Source of the DNA: Bordetella parapertussis
Lineage (GTDB): Bacteria > Pseudomonadota > Gammaproteobacteria > Burkholderiales > SG8-39
Reading direction: 5' to 3'
NCBI GenBank assembly: GCA_945862265.1
Contig: CAMAXP010000010.1
Span: 47,139 to 111,138 of the forward strand
Length of the DNA: 64,000 nt
How positions within the stretch are numbered: the first letter of the stretch is position 1; every line of letters starts with the position of its first letter. Shown here piece after piece: positions 44,725 through 53,233 of this stretch. Under the pieces are notes generated by a model. That model was given only the letters and a program-made list of their open reading frames with translations, made no database searches and had not been told where the DNA came from. Position numbers and translations under genes: made by a program.

Positions 44725-45620
44725 ATCCGACGCGCACCGGCCCGTTTAAATACATCCCGATCAACCGGCGCCCCAAGCTTGCCTGGCCCAACGGCGCGCG
44801 CGTGGCGCTGTGGATCAACCCCAACGTGGAGTTCTTCGGGCTGGACGACGTCATGCCCGGCAACCTGAACGAGCGCGTGGCGCGCGAGCATGCCAAGGTC
44901 CCCAACGTGCGCAACTGGTCGTTGCGCGACTACGGCAACCGCGTGGGCGTGTGGCGGTTGATGGAGGTCCTCACGCGCTACGGCATGCGGGGCAGCGCCG
45001 CGCTGAACAGCGACGTGTGCCTGCACCATCCTGAAGTGATCGAGGAGATGATGCGCCTCGGCTGGGAGCTGCTCGGTCACAACCAGACCAACGCGATGCG
45101 CCTGACCGAGATGGCGCCGGAGCAGGAGCGCGAGTCGATCATGATCACGCTGGACACGATCGAGCGCGTCTCGGGCAAGCGCCCGGTGGGCTGGCTCGGC
45201 GCTGGGCTTGCCGAGACATGGAATACGCTCGAGTACCTGTCCGCGGGCGGCGTGCGTTACGTGTGTGACTGGGTCAACGACGAGCAGCCCTACACGATGC
45301 AGGTCGGCCAGCCGCCGATGGTGTCGCTGCCCTATTCACTCCAGTGCAACGACGTGCCGGCGTACTTCGACTTCAAGAATTCAGTGCCCGAGTTCGAGGC
45401 CACGCTCAAACGGCAGTTCGACGTGCTCTACCGGGACAGCGCGGAGTCCGGGCGCGTGATGGCGATCGCGGTGCACCCGTTCGTCAGCGGCCAGCCGCAT
45501 CGCGTGGTGGCGCTTGAGAGGGCGCTCGAATACATCTGTGGCCATGAAGGCGTGTGGCTCGCGACCGGCTGGGAGATCGTGCAGCACTACCTGGCCTCCG
45601 ATTTCGCGAAGCAGGTATGA
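44721..45620 (+). CDS. Polysaccharide-deacetylase (NodB/PuuE-like) hydrolase
   Basis: 299 residues. RVALWINPNVEFF begins the NodB fold; NSDVCLHHPEVIEEMMRLG and WELLGHNQTN give a possible metal region, though the first Asp-Asp pair of classic deacetylases is replaced (NVEFF). The pattern is close to the PuuE/allantoinase-like branch, which hydrolyses cyclic amides. No signal peptide, so it acts in the cytoplasm. ATGA overlaps at both ends fix it in the operon. Confidence 0.82.
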   Translation: MNPTRTGPFKYIPINRRPKLAWPNGARVALWINPNVEFFGLDDVMPGNLNERVAREHAKVPNVRNWSLRDYGNRVGVWRLMEVLTRYGMRGSAALNSDVCLHHPEVIEEMMRLGWELLGHNQTNAMRLTEMAPEQERESIMITLDTIERVSGKRPVGWLGAGLAETWNTLEYLSAGGVRYVCDWVNDEQPYTMQVGQPPMVSLPYSLQCNDVPAYFDFKNSVPEFEATLKRQFDVLYRDSAESGRVMAIAVHPFVSGQPHRVVALERALEYICGHEGVWLATGWEIVQHYLASDFAKQV

Positions 45621-47005
45621 CGACCCAGCGCGAGCAGGTTGCCGCCAACGTGGCGCGCCTCGCGGCGTGGATCACGGCGGTTCGGCTGCAGGACATCCCG
45701 CGTGCGGTGCAGGAGCGCGCGGCGCGCGTGCTGGCCGACGACCTCGGCGCGATCATTGGTGCGCGCAACGAGCCGGAGGTCATCCGCTTCCACCAGCAGG
45801 TTCTCGCGCGGGCCGGCCTGCCTGAGGCCACGGTGTTTCGTGGTGACCGCGCCCGCACCGGCCGGCGCGAGGCGGCGGTGGCCAACGGGGTTGCTGCCGA
45901 CTGGCTCGAGCTGGACGAAGGCTACCGCCCGGCACCGTGCCACGCCGGGCTGTACGTGATCCCGGCGTTGGTTGCCGAGGCGGAGGCGACCAACTTGCCT
46001 TTCGGTGAGGTGTTGCGTGCGCTGGTGCTGGGCTACGAATTCGTCACGCGGATCGCACGCTCATGGACGCCGGTGGCCGCCACGATGCAGTCGCATGGGC
46101 GGTACGGTGCCATCGGCGCCGCTGCAGGGGTGGCCCTCGCGCGCGGGGCTGATGCGCAGCGGTTCCTGGATGCGATCTGCACGGCCGCTACGCTGACCGG
46201 GCCTTCGCCGCGAACTCATTTGGCGGACGGCACGCTCGCCCGCAACGTCTGGCCCGCGGCCGGCGCCTGGAGCGGGTTCATGGCCGTCGACTGGGCCGAG
46301 TGCGGCATCGCCGGCGCGCCCACGGCGTTCTACGACGTGTACAGCACTGTGCTGGGCGGCACCGCGCACCCGGAGCGGCTGGTCGAGGGGCTCGGCGAGC
46401 GTTGGTCCATGCAGGACGGCTATACCAAGATCTACGCCTGTTGCCAGCACCTGCATTCGGCGGTGGAGGCGGCGCTGGGGTTCCGCGAATCGATGATGCG
46501 CGATGTCAGGCTTGAGGATATCGAGTCCGTCGAGGTGCACACGCACGGGCTGGCCCTGCCGCTGATGGACCACACGCCGCGCACGACACTGGGCGCGAAG
46601 TTCTCGATGCCGCATGCGGTGGCGGCAGCGCTGGTCATGGGGAGCGGTGGCGCGGATGCTTTTGCCGCGGACACGCTGCAGGATGGCGCCATCGCACGGT
46701 TGCGGCAGCGCGTGTCGGTGGCGCCGTATGTGCCCGAACTGCCGGCCCCGAACGACCGCCCGGCGCGGCTGAGCCTCAAGCTCGTGGATGGGCGCAGGCT
46801 GGAGGCCGAGTGCCTCAGCGCGCAGGGCGGGCCGGACCGGCCCCTGCCGCCGGAGACGGTCTACGGCAAGCTCGACGCGCTTGCCGTGCCTGCCTACCCG
46901 CGCATTCGACTGGTGTGCGAGGAGCTCGCCGGGTTGCCGGACCGGCGGCTCGCGCAGGGCTGGCGTTCGATCGTGGATGAATTCGTTTCTCCGGAGGTCG
47001 TGTGA
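45617..47005 (+). CDS. MmgE/PrpD family protein
   Basis: 462 residues. ERAARVLADDLGAIIGARN at the N-terminus, GYEFVTRIARSW in the middle and DGYTKIYACCQHLHSAVEAA are the recognisable family segments; KFSMPHAVAAALV is the late conserved motif. Members include 2-methylcitrate dehydratase and cis-aconitate decarboxylase. A hydro-lyase role on the substrate of the neighbouring lyase is likely. Coupled by ATGA upstream and by overlap with the next Bug gene. Confidence 0.88.
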   Translation: MTTQREQVAANVARLAAWITAVRLQDIPRAVQERAARVLADDLGAIIGARNEPEVIRFHQQVLARAGLPEATVFRGDRARTGRREAAVANGVAADWLELDEGYRPAPCHAGLYVIPALVAEAEATNLPFGEVLRALVLGYEFVTRIARSWTPVAATMQSHGRYGAIGAAAGVALARGADAQRFLDAICTAATLTGPSPRTHLADGTLARNVWPAAGAWSGFMAVDWAECGIAGAPTAFYDVYSTVLGGTAHPERLVEGLGERWSMQDGYTKIYACCQHLHSAVEAALGFRESMMRDVRLEDIESVEVHTHGLALPLMDHTPRTTLGAKFSMPHAVAAALVMGSGGADAFAADTLQDGAIARLRQRVSVAPYVPELPAPNDRPARLSLKLVDGRRLEAECLSAQGGPDRPLPPETVYGKLDALAVPAYPRIRLVCEELAGLPDRRLAQGWRSIVDEFVSPEVV

Positions 47006-47973
47006 TGAACCAGCTCCTGTGGGCTCTGCTGTGTGTTGCCTTGGCGGGTGTTCCAGCCGTGGCGCAGGCGCAAGCCTATCCGTCCAAGCCGATCCGATTA
47101 ATCGTCACCTTTGCGGCCGGTGGCGGCACCGACCTCGCCGCCCGCGCGGTGGCGCCAAAGCTCGCCGAAGCGCTCGGCCAGCCGGTGGTGGTCGAGAACC
47201 GCGCCGGCGCCAACGGCGCGGTCGGCGCCGAAGCCACGGCCAAGTCGCCGGCCGACGGGTACACGCTGATGGTCGGGGCGGCCGGGACGCTTGCCGTGGC
47301 CCCGCACCTCAACGCGAAGCTGCCGTTCGATCCCTTCAAGGATTTCGCGCCCGTGTCGTTGCTGGCCACCAGCGCGTTTGTCGTCAGCGTGAATCCTTCG
47401 GTCAAGGCGCAGTCGATCCGCGAACTCGTCGCGCTGGCCAAGGCCTCGCCGGGCAGCCTCACCTTCGGTTCGTCGGGGACCGGCGGCGCGCCGCAACTCG
47501 CGGGCGAGCTCTTCAAGAGCCAGGCAGGCGTCAACCTGCTGCATGTGCCTTACAAGGGGCTCGGTCCCGCGATCACCGACCTGCTCGGCGGGCAGATCCA
47601 GGTCGTGTTCGCCGACGTGGGGCTCGTGACCGCGCATCTCAAGGCGGGTCGCCTGCGAGGCCTCGCAATCACCAGTGCCGCGCGTTCGTCGATGCTGCCC
47701 GACCTGCCGACGGTGTCCGAGTCGGGTGTGCCCGGCTATGCGGCCGGCACGTGGTACGGCGTATTCGCACCGGCGGGCACGCCAAGCGGGATTGTTGCGC
47801 GGCTGAGCGAAGAGGTCCGCAGGGTGCTGGCCCTGCCCGAGGTGCGCGCTGCGCTGGTGGCGCAGGGCGTGGAAGCGGCGGGCAATTCGCCTGAGCAGTA
47901 CGCCGTGTTCCTGCGCGAGGAGCACGCCAAGTGGGGCCGGGTGATCGCGGAGGCGGGAATCCGGGCGGAGTAG
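47005..47973 (+). CDS. TctC/Bug-family solute receptor
   Basis: 322 residues with signal peptide (LCVALAGVPAVAQAQ), FAAGGGTDLAAR (loop Asp), PADGYT, LLHVPYKGLGPAI and LPTVSESGVPGYA. CGGAGG lies about 8 nt before ATG 47005; the alternative GTG is directly before it. It is the second receptor in the same operon as 42789, which suggests two related substrates or a sensor plus a transporter receptor. Confidence 0.92.
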   Translation: MNQLLWALLCVALAGVPAVAQAQAYPSKPIRLIVTFAAGGGTDLAARAVAPKLAEALGQPVVVENRAGANGAVGAEATAKSPADGYTLMVGAAGTLAVAPHLNAKLPFDPFKDFAPVSLLATSAFVVSVNPSVKAQSIRELVALAKASPGSLTFGSSGTGGAPQLAGELFKSQAGVNLLHVPYKGLGPAITDLLGGQIQVVFADVGLVTAHLKAGRLRGLAITSAARSSMLPDLPTVSESGVPGYAAGTWYGVFAPAGTPSGIVARLSEEVRRVLALPEVRAALVAQGVEAAGNSPEQYAVFLREEHAKWGRVIAEAGIRAE

Positions 47974-48016
47974 GGCGTCCCACACACAACAAAAATCTTT
48001 CATGGAGCATTGAACA

Positions 48017-48922
48017 ATGGCGAGCCATTCGACAGGTGACGGCGGTATTCCCCCGCGCGACGCAACCCAACGCGGATTGAAGCGCATCATGACCCTTGGA
48101 GGCGCGTACGGCACGCGCAACTACACGGTGAAGGATCTGCGCGACCAGAAGGGCAAGCGCGTGCTGGTCGAGACGCTTGCCTTTACCCCGGAGGAGGCCG
48201 CCGCTGCCGAGGAAGCGGGAATCGACACGATGAAAGTGCGCTTCGACCCGAAGCGCCCCGAGCCTGCCGTGGAGATCCGCAAGGCCGCGCCGAATACCTT
48301 CATGTCTTTTTCGGTGCCGCTGGTGGCCGCCGCGACCGCGGACGAAGCGGTGCGTATCGCGTATCAAGCCATGGAACTGGGGGCCGATGCGATCATGTGC
48401 CAGTGGTCGCCCCGATTCATCAGCGCGGCCGCGGAAGCGGGGGTGCCGGTCCAGGGCCACGCCGGCCTGGTGCCAAGAAAGAGCACCTGGACGGGAGGGT
48501 TGCGCGCGGTCGGCAAGACGCTCGACGAGGCCCTGTGGATCTACCGGGAGATCAAGCGGCTGGAGGAGGCCGGTGCATGGGCGGTCGAAGTCGAAGTCAT
48601 CCCGGCCGCTTTGCTGGCGGAGATCAGCAAACGCACCAAGTTGCTCACCTCATCGATTGGCGCCGGGAGCGGGGGCGACATCCAGTTCCTGTTTGCGGAA
48701 GACATCCTCGGCAACAACCGGCCGCCGTATCCGCGCCATTCGAAGCAGTATCGCAACCTGTACAAGATGCGCGAGGCCATGCAGGCAGAGCGAATCGCCG
48801 GGTTCAGCGAATTCGCCCAGGACGTGCGATCCGGGGCGTTCCCCGGTCCCGAGCACGTCGTCAATGCGCCGGAGGGCCTGATCAACGCATTTCTCGCGCA
48901 TGCGGAAGTGAAAAAGGCCTGA
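48017..48922 (+). CDS. Ketopantoate hydroxymethyltransferase-like protein (divergent)
   Basis: 301 residues. VPVQGHAGLVPRKSTWTGGL, LEEAGAWAVEVEVIPAALLA (the Glu of the PanB VLECVP motif) and TSSIGAGSGGDIQFLF match the PanB barrel. By eye alignment, the PanB GDS and LLAD metal Asp residues and the VKIEGG Lys are replaced (FMSFSVPL, AIMCQWS). It is thus unlikely to make ketopantoate. It lies 43 bp after the Bug and ends the operon; it may be a repurposed aldolase-type lyase. Confidence 0.72.
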   Translation: MASHSTGDGGIPPRDATQRGLKRIMTLGGAYGTRNYTVKDLRDQKGKRVLVETLAFTPEEAAAAEEAGIDTMKVRFDPKRPEPAVEIRKAAPNTFMSFSVPLVAAATADEAVRIAYQAMELGADAIMCQWSPRFISAAAEAGVPVQGHAGLVPRKSTWTGGLRAVGKTLDEALWIYREIKRLEEAGAWAVEVEVIPAALLAEISKRTKLLTSSIGAGSGGDIQFLFAEDILGNNRPPYPRHSKQYRNLYKMREAMQAERIAGFSEFAQDVRSGAFPGPEHVVNAPEGLINAFLAHAEVKKA

Positions 48923-48958
48923 CTGGTCACGGCGAATCACCGCCGTCAGGGTTAGGAG

Positions 48959-50023
48959 TCAGTCCGCGCCGCCTTCCGCCGGGAAGCGCTGCGCGCGCCA
49001 GCGCAGCATGCCGCCGGCGAGGTTCGCGACCTTCGCAATGCCCTTGTTCTTCAGCAGCACGGTGGCTTGTGCGGAGCGCGCGCCGGAGCGGCAGACCATG
49101 ACCAGCGGCTTGTCCTTGGGGAGTTCCTCGAGCCTCGCGACGAGCGAGCCCAGCGGCACGAGCTTCGCGCCCAAGATGTGCCCGAACGCGCCGCTGTATT
49201 CGTCCGGCTCGCGCACGTCGATGACGGTCACGCGCTCGAGGTATTCCTCGAGAACGTTGGGCTGGATCTCCCACACGCCCGCAAACGTATACGACAGCGG
49301 GGCCCAGTCCTGTTCGGCCGCCGGGGCGCCCTCCGGCTCGCCCACTTTCAGGTTGGCGGGCACTGCCACCTGCATGAGCTTGGGATGGGGCAGCCCGAGG
49401 TTGGTCATGTAGCCGACGAAATCGCCTTCGCCGATCGATTCGGCGAGACGGGGGTTGTACCTCTTCTCCTCGCCTACGCTGGAGGCGGTGAGGCCCTTGT
49501 AGTCGTGGCCCGGGTACAGCAGGCAGGCATCGGGCAGCGAAAAGATCTTCTCGCGCACCGAGCGGAACAACTGGTGAGCATCCCCTTGCTGGAAGTCGGT
49601 TCGCCCGCAGCCGCGGATCAGCAGCGCGTCCCCGGTGAAGGCCATGCTTTTGTCGTCGAGCACGAAGGTCATGCAGCCGTTGGTGTGGCCGGGCGTGGCC
49701 CGCGCCTCGAGGAATCGCTTGCCGAAGGCAATCTTCTCGCCGTCGACCAGGGTCCGGTCGGCGCCTGTGGCGCCGCTCTCCTGGGACAGCGCGACCTTGG
49801 AGTCGAGGGACCGCCGCAGCAGCGCGGCGCCGGTCACATGGTCGGCATGCACATGCGTTTCCAGCGTCCAGAGCAGCCTGAAGCCAAGTTCCTGGATCAA
49901 CGCGGTGTCGCGCCGCGCATGCTCGAAGACGGGATCGACCAGCACCGCCTCACGCGTGGCGGGGCAGGCAAGCAGGTAGGTGTAGGTGGAGGACTGCGGG
50001 TCGAACAGCTGGCGAAAGATCAT
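48959..50023 (-). CDS. Persulfide dioxygenase-rhodanese fusion
   Basis: 354 residues. The N-terminal beta-lactamase fold has [39 protein letters not shown] and YPGHDYKG, the ETHE1/GloB-like pattern with its single-iron site. A linker leads to a C-terminal rhodanese (about 260-350) with catalytic Cys in [10 protein letters not shown]. The fusion oxidises glutathione persulfide to sulfite and can transfer sulfane sulfur. The ATG at 50023 follows a perfect palindrome and has no Shine-Dalgarno. Confidence 0.92.
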   Translation of the reverse strand: MIFRQLFDPQSSTYTYLLACPATREAVLVDPVFEHARRDTALIQELGFRLLWTLETHVHADHVTGAALLRRSLDSKVALSQESGATGADRTLVDGEKIAFGKRFLEARATPGHTNGCMTFVLDDKSMAFTGDALLIRGCGRTDFQQGDAHQLFRSVREKIFSLPDACLLYPGHDYKGLTASSVGEEKRYNPRLAESIGEGDFVGYMTNLGLPHPKLMQVAVPANLKVGEPEGAPAAEQDWAPLSYTFAGVWEIQPNVLEEYLERVTVIDVREPDEYSGAFGHILGAKLVPLGSLVARLEELPKDKPLVMVCRSGARSAQATVLLKNKGIAKVANLAGGMLRWRAQRFPAEGGAD

Positions 50024-50030
50024 CGGTGCG

Positions 50031-50057
50031 TTCCCGGGTGTCGATGGCACCCGGGAA
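50031..50057. repeat. 10-7-10 perfect palindrome
   Basis: TTCCCGGGTG-tcgatgg-CACCCGGGAA, ending 7 bp before the persulfide dioxygenase ATG. It could be a repressor site or a leader hairpin covering the translation start. No poly-U follows, so it is a poor terminator for the upstream gene. Confidence 0.5.
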
Positions 50058-50096
50058 TCTACACCTCAAACGCCGTTACGAGGGCGTGTGCAAGAA

Positions 50097-50456
50097 TCAG
50101 TTCTTCTCGGGCAGCAGCAGCTCGGCGCAGGCCTGGGCCACGCCCTGGGTGGGTTCCTTTTCGCCGGGCATGGTGGCGACGCCGGCCTTGGCGATGATGT
50201 CGCCGCGGGAGTACTTCTCGACCTTGGCGAGGTCGGCGAGGCGCGCCGGGGCCTCCTTGGACGCGTTGAACTGGGACGCGCAGATCTTGGCGTACGCTGA
50301 AACCACCGCAGTTTCCGCGCCGCGTTTGACCAGCGACTCGGAGGTCGAGCCGGTCTTCCAGCCGAGCGCGTCAAAGCCGACCCAGGGGACCAGGATCGCG
50401 CCGGCGAGTGCGCCGACCAGGAACGGGTTCGTATTTTTGGGGAGTGTGAATGCCAT
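50097..50456 (-). CDS. Hypothetical membrane-anchored protein
   Basis: 119 residues. MAFTLPKNTNPFLVGALAGA then ILVPWVGFDALGW forms one hydrophobic segment at about 11-31, followed by a soluble domain with a single Cys pair (KICAS, AQACAELL). AAGGA lies before ATG 50456. The arrangement resembles small uncharacterised proteins of proteobacteria. It may be cotranscribed with the persulfide dioxygenase. Function not recognised. Confidence 0.65.
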   Translation of the reverse strand: MAFTLPKNTNPFLVGALAGAILVPWVGFDALGWKTGSTSESLVKRGAETAVVSAYAKICASQFNASKEAPARLADLAKVEKYSRGDIIAKAGVATMPGEKEPTQGVAQACAELLLPEKN

Positions 50457-50547
50457 TGGACGTCCTTCGCAGTGGAGGGGAAAGCCCTCCGTGCTGCAGG
50501 GTACGCCGAATGGCGGCTCGCGGGTGTGAATCGCGCGGTGGCGGCGC

Positions 50548-50628
50548 CTAGTCCCGCTTGCCAGGCGAAAAGCCGGGGAGGCCGGCCTCATCGAAAGTCG
50601 GCACGGCAGCCCGGAAGGCGCGTTTCAC
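50548..50628 (-). pseudogene. Bug receptor fragment
   Basis: Directly after the stop of the intact Bug gene, one frame reads VKRAFRAAVPTFDEAGLPGF then SPGKRD and stop. VPTFDEAGLPGF is the best-conserved C-terminal Bug motif. Only about 26 residues remain. It fills most of the gap 50457-50630, which has no other gene. Confidence 0.6.
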
Positions 50629-50630
50629 GT

Positions 50631-51584
50631 TTACTCCGTGGGGATCTTTGCGTCCCGCACTACGCGGCGCCAGCGTTCGAGATCGGCACGCACCTGTTCG
50701 GCCAGGGCTGCAGGCGCCGGTGCCGCAGGTTCGTACCCGGATTTCTTCAGGCGATCGATGAGCTCCGGCTGGGCCAGCGCCTGGGCTGCGGCCGCCTGGA
50801 GCCGTTTCAGCACCGGTTCAGGGGTACCGGCACGGGCAAACAGCCCGTACCAGATGTCGGCGGTGATGCCGGGAACGCCCACTTCGGCGAGGGTCGGCAG
50901 GTCGGGCAGGGTGTCCGAGCGGCGGTCGCTGGTCACCACGATCCCGCGCAGCTTGCCTGAACGAACATGGGGCGCGGCCGAAGGCATCGTGGTGAGCACG
51001 ACATCGACCTGTCCGCCGATGGCATCGGCCACGGCCGGCCCCGAGCCCTTGTAGGGGATGTGCAGTACGCGCATGGCGCCCTCGAGGTTGAGCAGTTCGC
51101 CGAGCAGGTGCGGGACGGAACCGACGCCCGGTGTGCCCAGGCTGAGCGGTTTGGAGCGGGAGAGCGCGGCGAGGTCCCGGAAGTCCCTGGCAGGCGAGCC
51201 GGGCGGCACCACCAGCAGCATCTGCACGATTGCGGCCTTGGCCACAGGGGTGAAGTCGCGCTGCGGGTCGTAGCCGATCGACTTGTACATCACCGGGTTG
51301 GTCGACAGGAAATCGTTGGCGAACATGAGCGTGTAGCCGTCGGCGGGGGTGCGTGCCATAGCCTCGGCGCCTACGTTGCCCGAGGCGCCGGAGCGGTTCT
51401 CCAGCACCATCGTCTGGCCGAGGATCTGCGACATTCTTTCCGCCAGCGGTCGCGCCACGCCGTCCATGCCGCCGCCCGGCGGGAAGGGGACGATGATGCG
51501 GATCGGCCGGACGGGGAACTCCTGCGCGTACGCCAGCGGCGCGGCGAGCATCGCCGCAAGCACCACCGAGAGGAGGCGCATCAT
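50631..51584 (-). CDS. TctC/Bug-family solute receptor
   Basis: 317 residues. Signal peptide MMRLLSVVLAAMLAAPLAYA, PFPPGGGMDGVAR (loop Asp), PADGYT, VLHIPYKGSGPAV and LPTLAEVGVPGIT. ATG 51584 overlaps the stop of the cupin gene by ATGA, so both are in one operon read leftward from the divergent promoter region near 52450. Confidence 0.92.
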   Translation of the reverse strand: MMRLLSVVLAAMLAAPLAYAQEFPVRPIRIIVPFPPGGGMDGVARPLAERMSQILGQTMVLENRSGASGNVGAEAMARTPADGYTLMFANDFLSTNPVMYKSIGYDPQRDFTPVAKAAIVQMLLVVPPGSPARDFRDLAALSRSKPLSLGTPGVGSVPHLLGELLNLEGAMRVLHIPYKGSGPAVADAIGGQVDVVLTTMPSAAPHVRSGKLRGIVVTSDRRSDTLPDLPTLAEVGVPGITADIWYGLFARAGTPEPVLKRLQAAAAQALAQPELIDRLKKSGYEPAAPAPAALAEQVRADLERWRRVVRDAKIPTE

Positions 51585-52438
51585 GCGGCCGCGCGTTGCG
51601 CGGTGGCGGTAGCGAAGCGCGGCAATCCGATCTGCAGCACTTCGGTGGCGTCGGCGGCGCGCAGGTCGGCGCGTTCGCCGTGCTCGACGTGGATCGTGGT
51701 GCGCGGGGAATAGTGCTTGCCGGCGACTTCGCCCGCGCCGGCGCAGACGAAGTAGAGGCTCCCGTCTTCCAGCGCCATGCGCGAGCCCGCATCCATGCGA
51801 TGGAAGTGGAGCCGCGAGCCGCGTTCAGAGAAGACGCCCATCAGCTTGGACGCCAGGCCCGGGGCGCCGGGCAGCCAGTCGAAATTCGCCGGCTCCATGA
51901 ACACCGCATGCGAGTAGCGCTCTTTGGGGTAGGCGAGATCGCGGCCGTTCACGTGCTCCCACACGGCCTCGTAGGCGTCCTGGTTGATCTTGCCGCCACC
52001 GGGTTTTTCCTGTGTGTAGATGCCGTTGGCGAACGTGCCCGGCCCCTGCTTCATTTCGGCGAGGCCCTGCTGGAACTGGGCCTCGGACATGTAGCCGTTG
52101 CCGCTCGCGCCGCCGAACTGCAGCACCAGCGTCGCGCTGGAGGGCGAAAGCGCCTTCTGCGGGCCGTAGCGGGTGCCTTCGGGGAAGTAGGCGATCGAGC
52201 CCGGGTCCATGCGGCCGTCGGCGGCGAAGTCGAAGGAGCCTTCGAGCTGGAAGCGCATCTGGTCGAAGTTGTGGCGGTGGCGCGGCGAAACGAAATCGCC
52301 CGACAGCACCGAGAGCTGCAGGTAGAAATTGTCCGGTGCGCCGTCGCTGCCCGAGAGCAGTTCGTAGTACCGGAAGATCCCGCCACGGGCGTGGGCGCGC
52401 TCCTGGAGCTTGAGCGATTCGAAATTGACGACTCTCAT
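51581..52438 (-). CDS. Cupin-domain protein
   Basis: 285 residues with two cupin-like halves. The first has SPRHRHNFDQMRFQLEGSFD, giving two His and a Gln/Glu in the metal position, and GSIAYFPEGTRYGP. The second has GSRLHFHRMDAG and TTIHVEHGERADL. Bicupins of this sort are often dioxygenases or isomerases. GAGGGGAGAT lies before ATG 52438. First gene of the operon with Bug 50631; divergent from the racemase-fold gene. Confidence 0.75.
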   Translation of the reverse strand: MRVVNFESLKLQERAHARGGIFRYYELLSGSDGAPDNFYLQLSVLSGDFVSPRHRHNFDQMRFQLEGSFDFAADGRMDPGSIAYFPEGTRYGPQKALSPSSATLVLQFGGASGNGYMSEAQFQQGLAEMKQGPGTFANGIYTQEKPGGGKINQDAYEAVWEHVNGRDLAYPKERYSHAVFMEPANFDWLPGAPGLASKLMGVFSERGSRLHFHRMDAGSRMALEDGSLYFVCAGAGEVAGKHYSPRTTIHVEHGERADLRAADATEVLQIGLPRFATATAQRAAA

Positions 52439-52483
52439 TTTTTATCTCCCCTCTACAATGGGGAAAGGATAGCAGGAGTTCCC

Positions 52484-53233
52484 ATGAAGATCTGGTACCA
52501 GAGCTTTACCCATCCCGATGAGGCGCGCCCCTACCAGGCGCGGCTGCAGGCCTATCTCGCCGGCGCAGCCAAACCGGGGGCGACCTTCAACCTTGCCGGC
52601 ATGGACCCGCCGTCGCGCAAGCACCGGATCACCGAGTTGCGCTGTGCATTGGATGTCGTGCGCAATGCGCTGCGCGCCGAGCAGGAGGGCTACGACGCGT
52701 TCATCCTCGGCCACTTCCAGGATTCGGGCCTGTGGGAGGCGCGCTCCGCGGTGAAGATTCCCGTCATCGGCCTGGGCGAGCAGACCATGCTCCACGCCTG
52801 CACGCTGGGCGGCCGCATCGGCCTCATCACCATCGATCCGTACTACATCCCCTTCCACGAGGAGCAGGTGCGCAAGTACGGCCTCTCGCAGCGTGTGGTA
52901 GCGGTGTCGGCCGTAAAAACGTCCGCCGAGGACTACGTGCGCGCGATGCAGAGTGCTGAGGGCCGCCGCGCGATCCGCGAGCAGTACCAGGCGCAGATCG
53001 ACGGACTGGTTGCGCGTGGCATCGAAGTGATCATCCCGGCGGGCGGGTTCCCGAGCATGCTGCTGGAGGACGAGAAGGACATGAACCTCGGCGGGGCGAT
53101 CCTGCTCAATGGCCTTGGCGTGGTGGTCAAGGCGGCCGAGGGCGCGGTCGACTTGCGCCGTCTCAACGGCACCGGGCCGAGCCGCATGTCGACCTTTGCG
53201 CCGCCCTCTGCCGCTGCATTGAAGACGCTTTGA
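52484..53233 (+). CDS. Asp/Glu-racemase-fold protein without catalytic cysteines
   Basis: 249 residues. The two-domain pseudo-repeat fold of Asp/Glu/hydantoin racemases is suggested by MKIWYQSFTHPDE, YDAFILGHFQDSGLWEAR and VIIPAGGFPSMLL. Both Cys positions are altered: His in LGHFQD (normally GCxxD) and Gly in PAGGFPS (normally xGCxG). It is therefore not a normal racemase; a decarboxylase, isomerase or binding role is possible. AGGAG precedes the ATG, and TACAAT is at 52454-52459. Coupled by TTGA overlap to the hydrolase. Confidence 0.75.
   Translation: MKIWYQSFTHPDEARPYQARLQAYLAGAAKPGATFNLAGMDPPSRKHRITELRCALDVVRNALRAEQEGYDAFILGHFQDSGLWEARSAVKIPVIGLGEQTMLHACTLGGRIGLITIDPYYIPFHEEQVRKYGLSQRVVAVSAVKTSAEDYVRAMQSAEGRRAIREQYQAQIDGLVARGIEVIIPAGGFPSMLLEDEKDMNLGGAILLNGLGVVVKAAEGAVDLRRLNGTGPSRMSTFAPPSAAALKTL

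Noticed and set aside
52484..53233. Functional hydantoin or aspartate racemase
   Set aside because: Both catalytic cysteine positions are substituted, so only the fold can be claimed.
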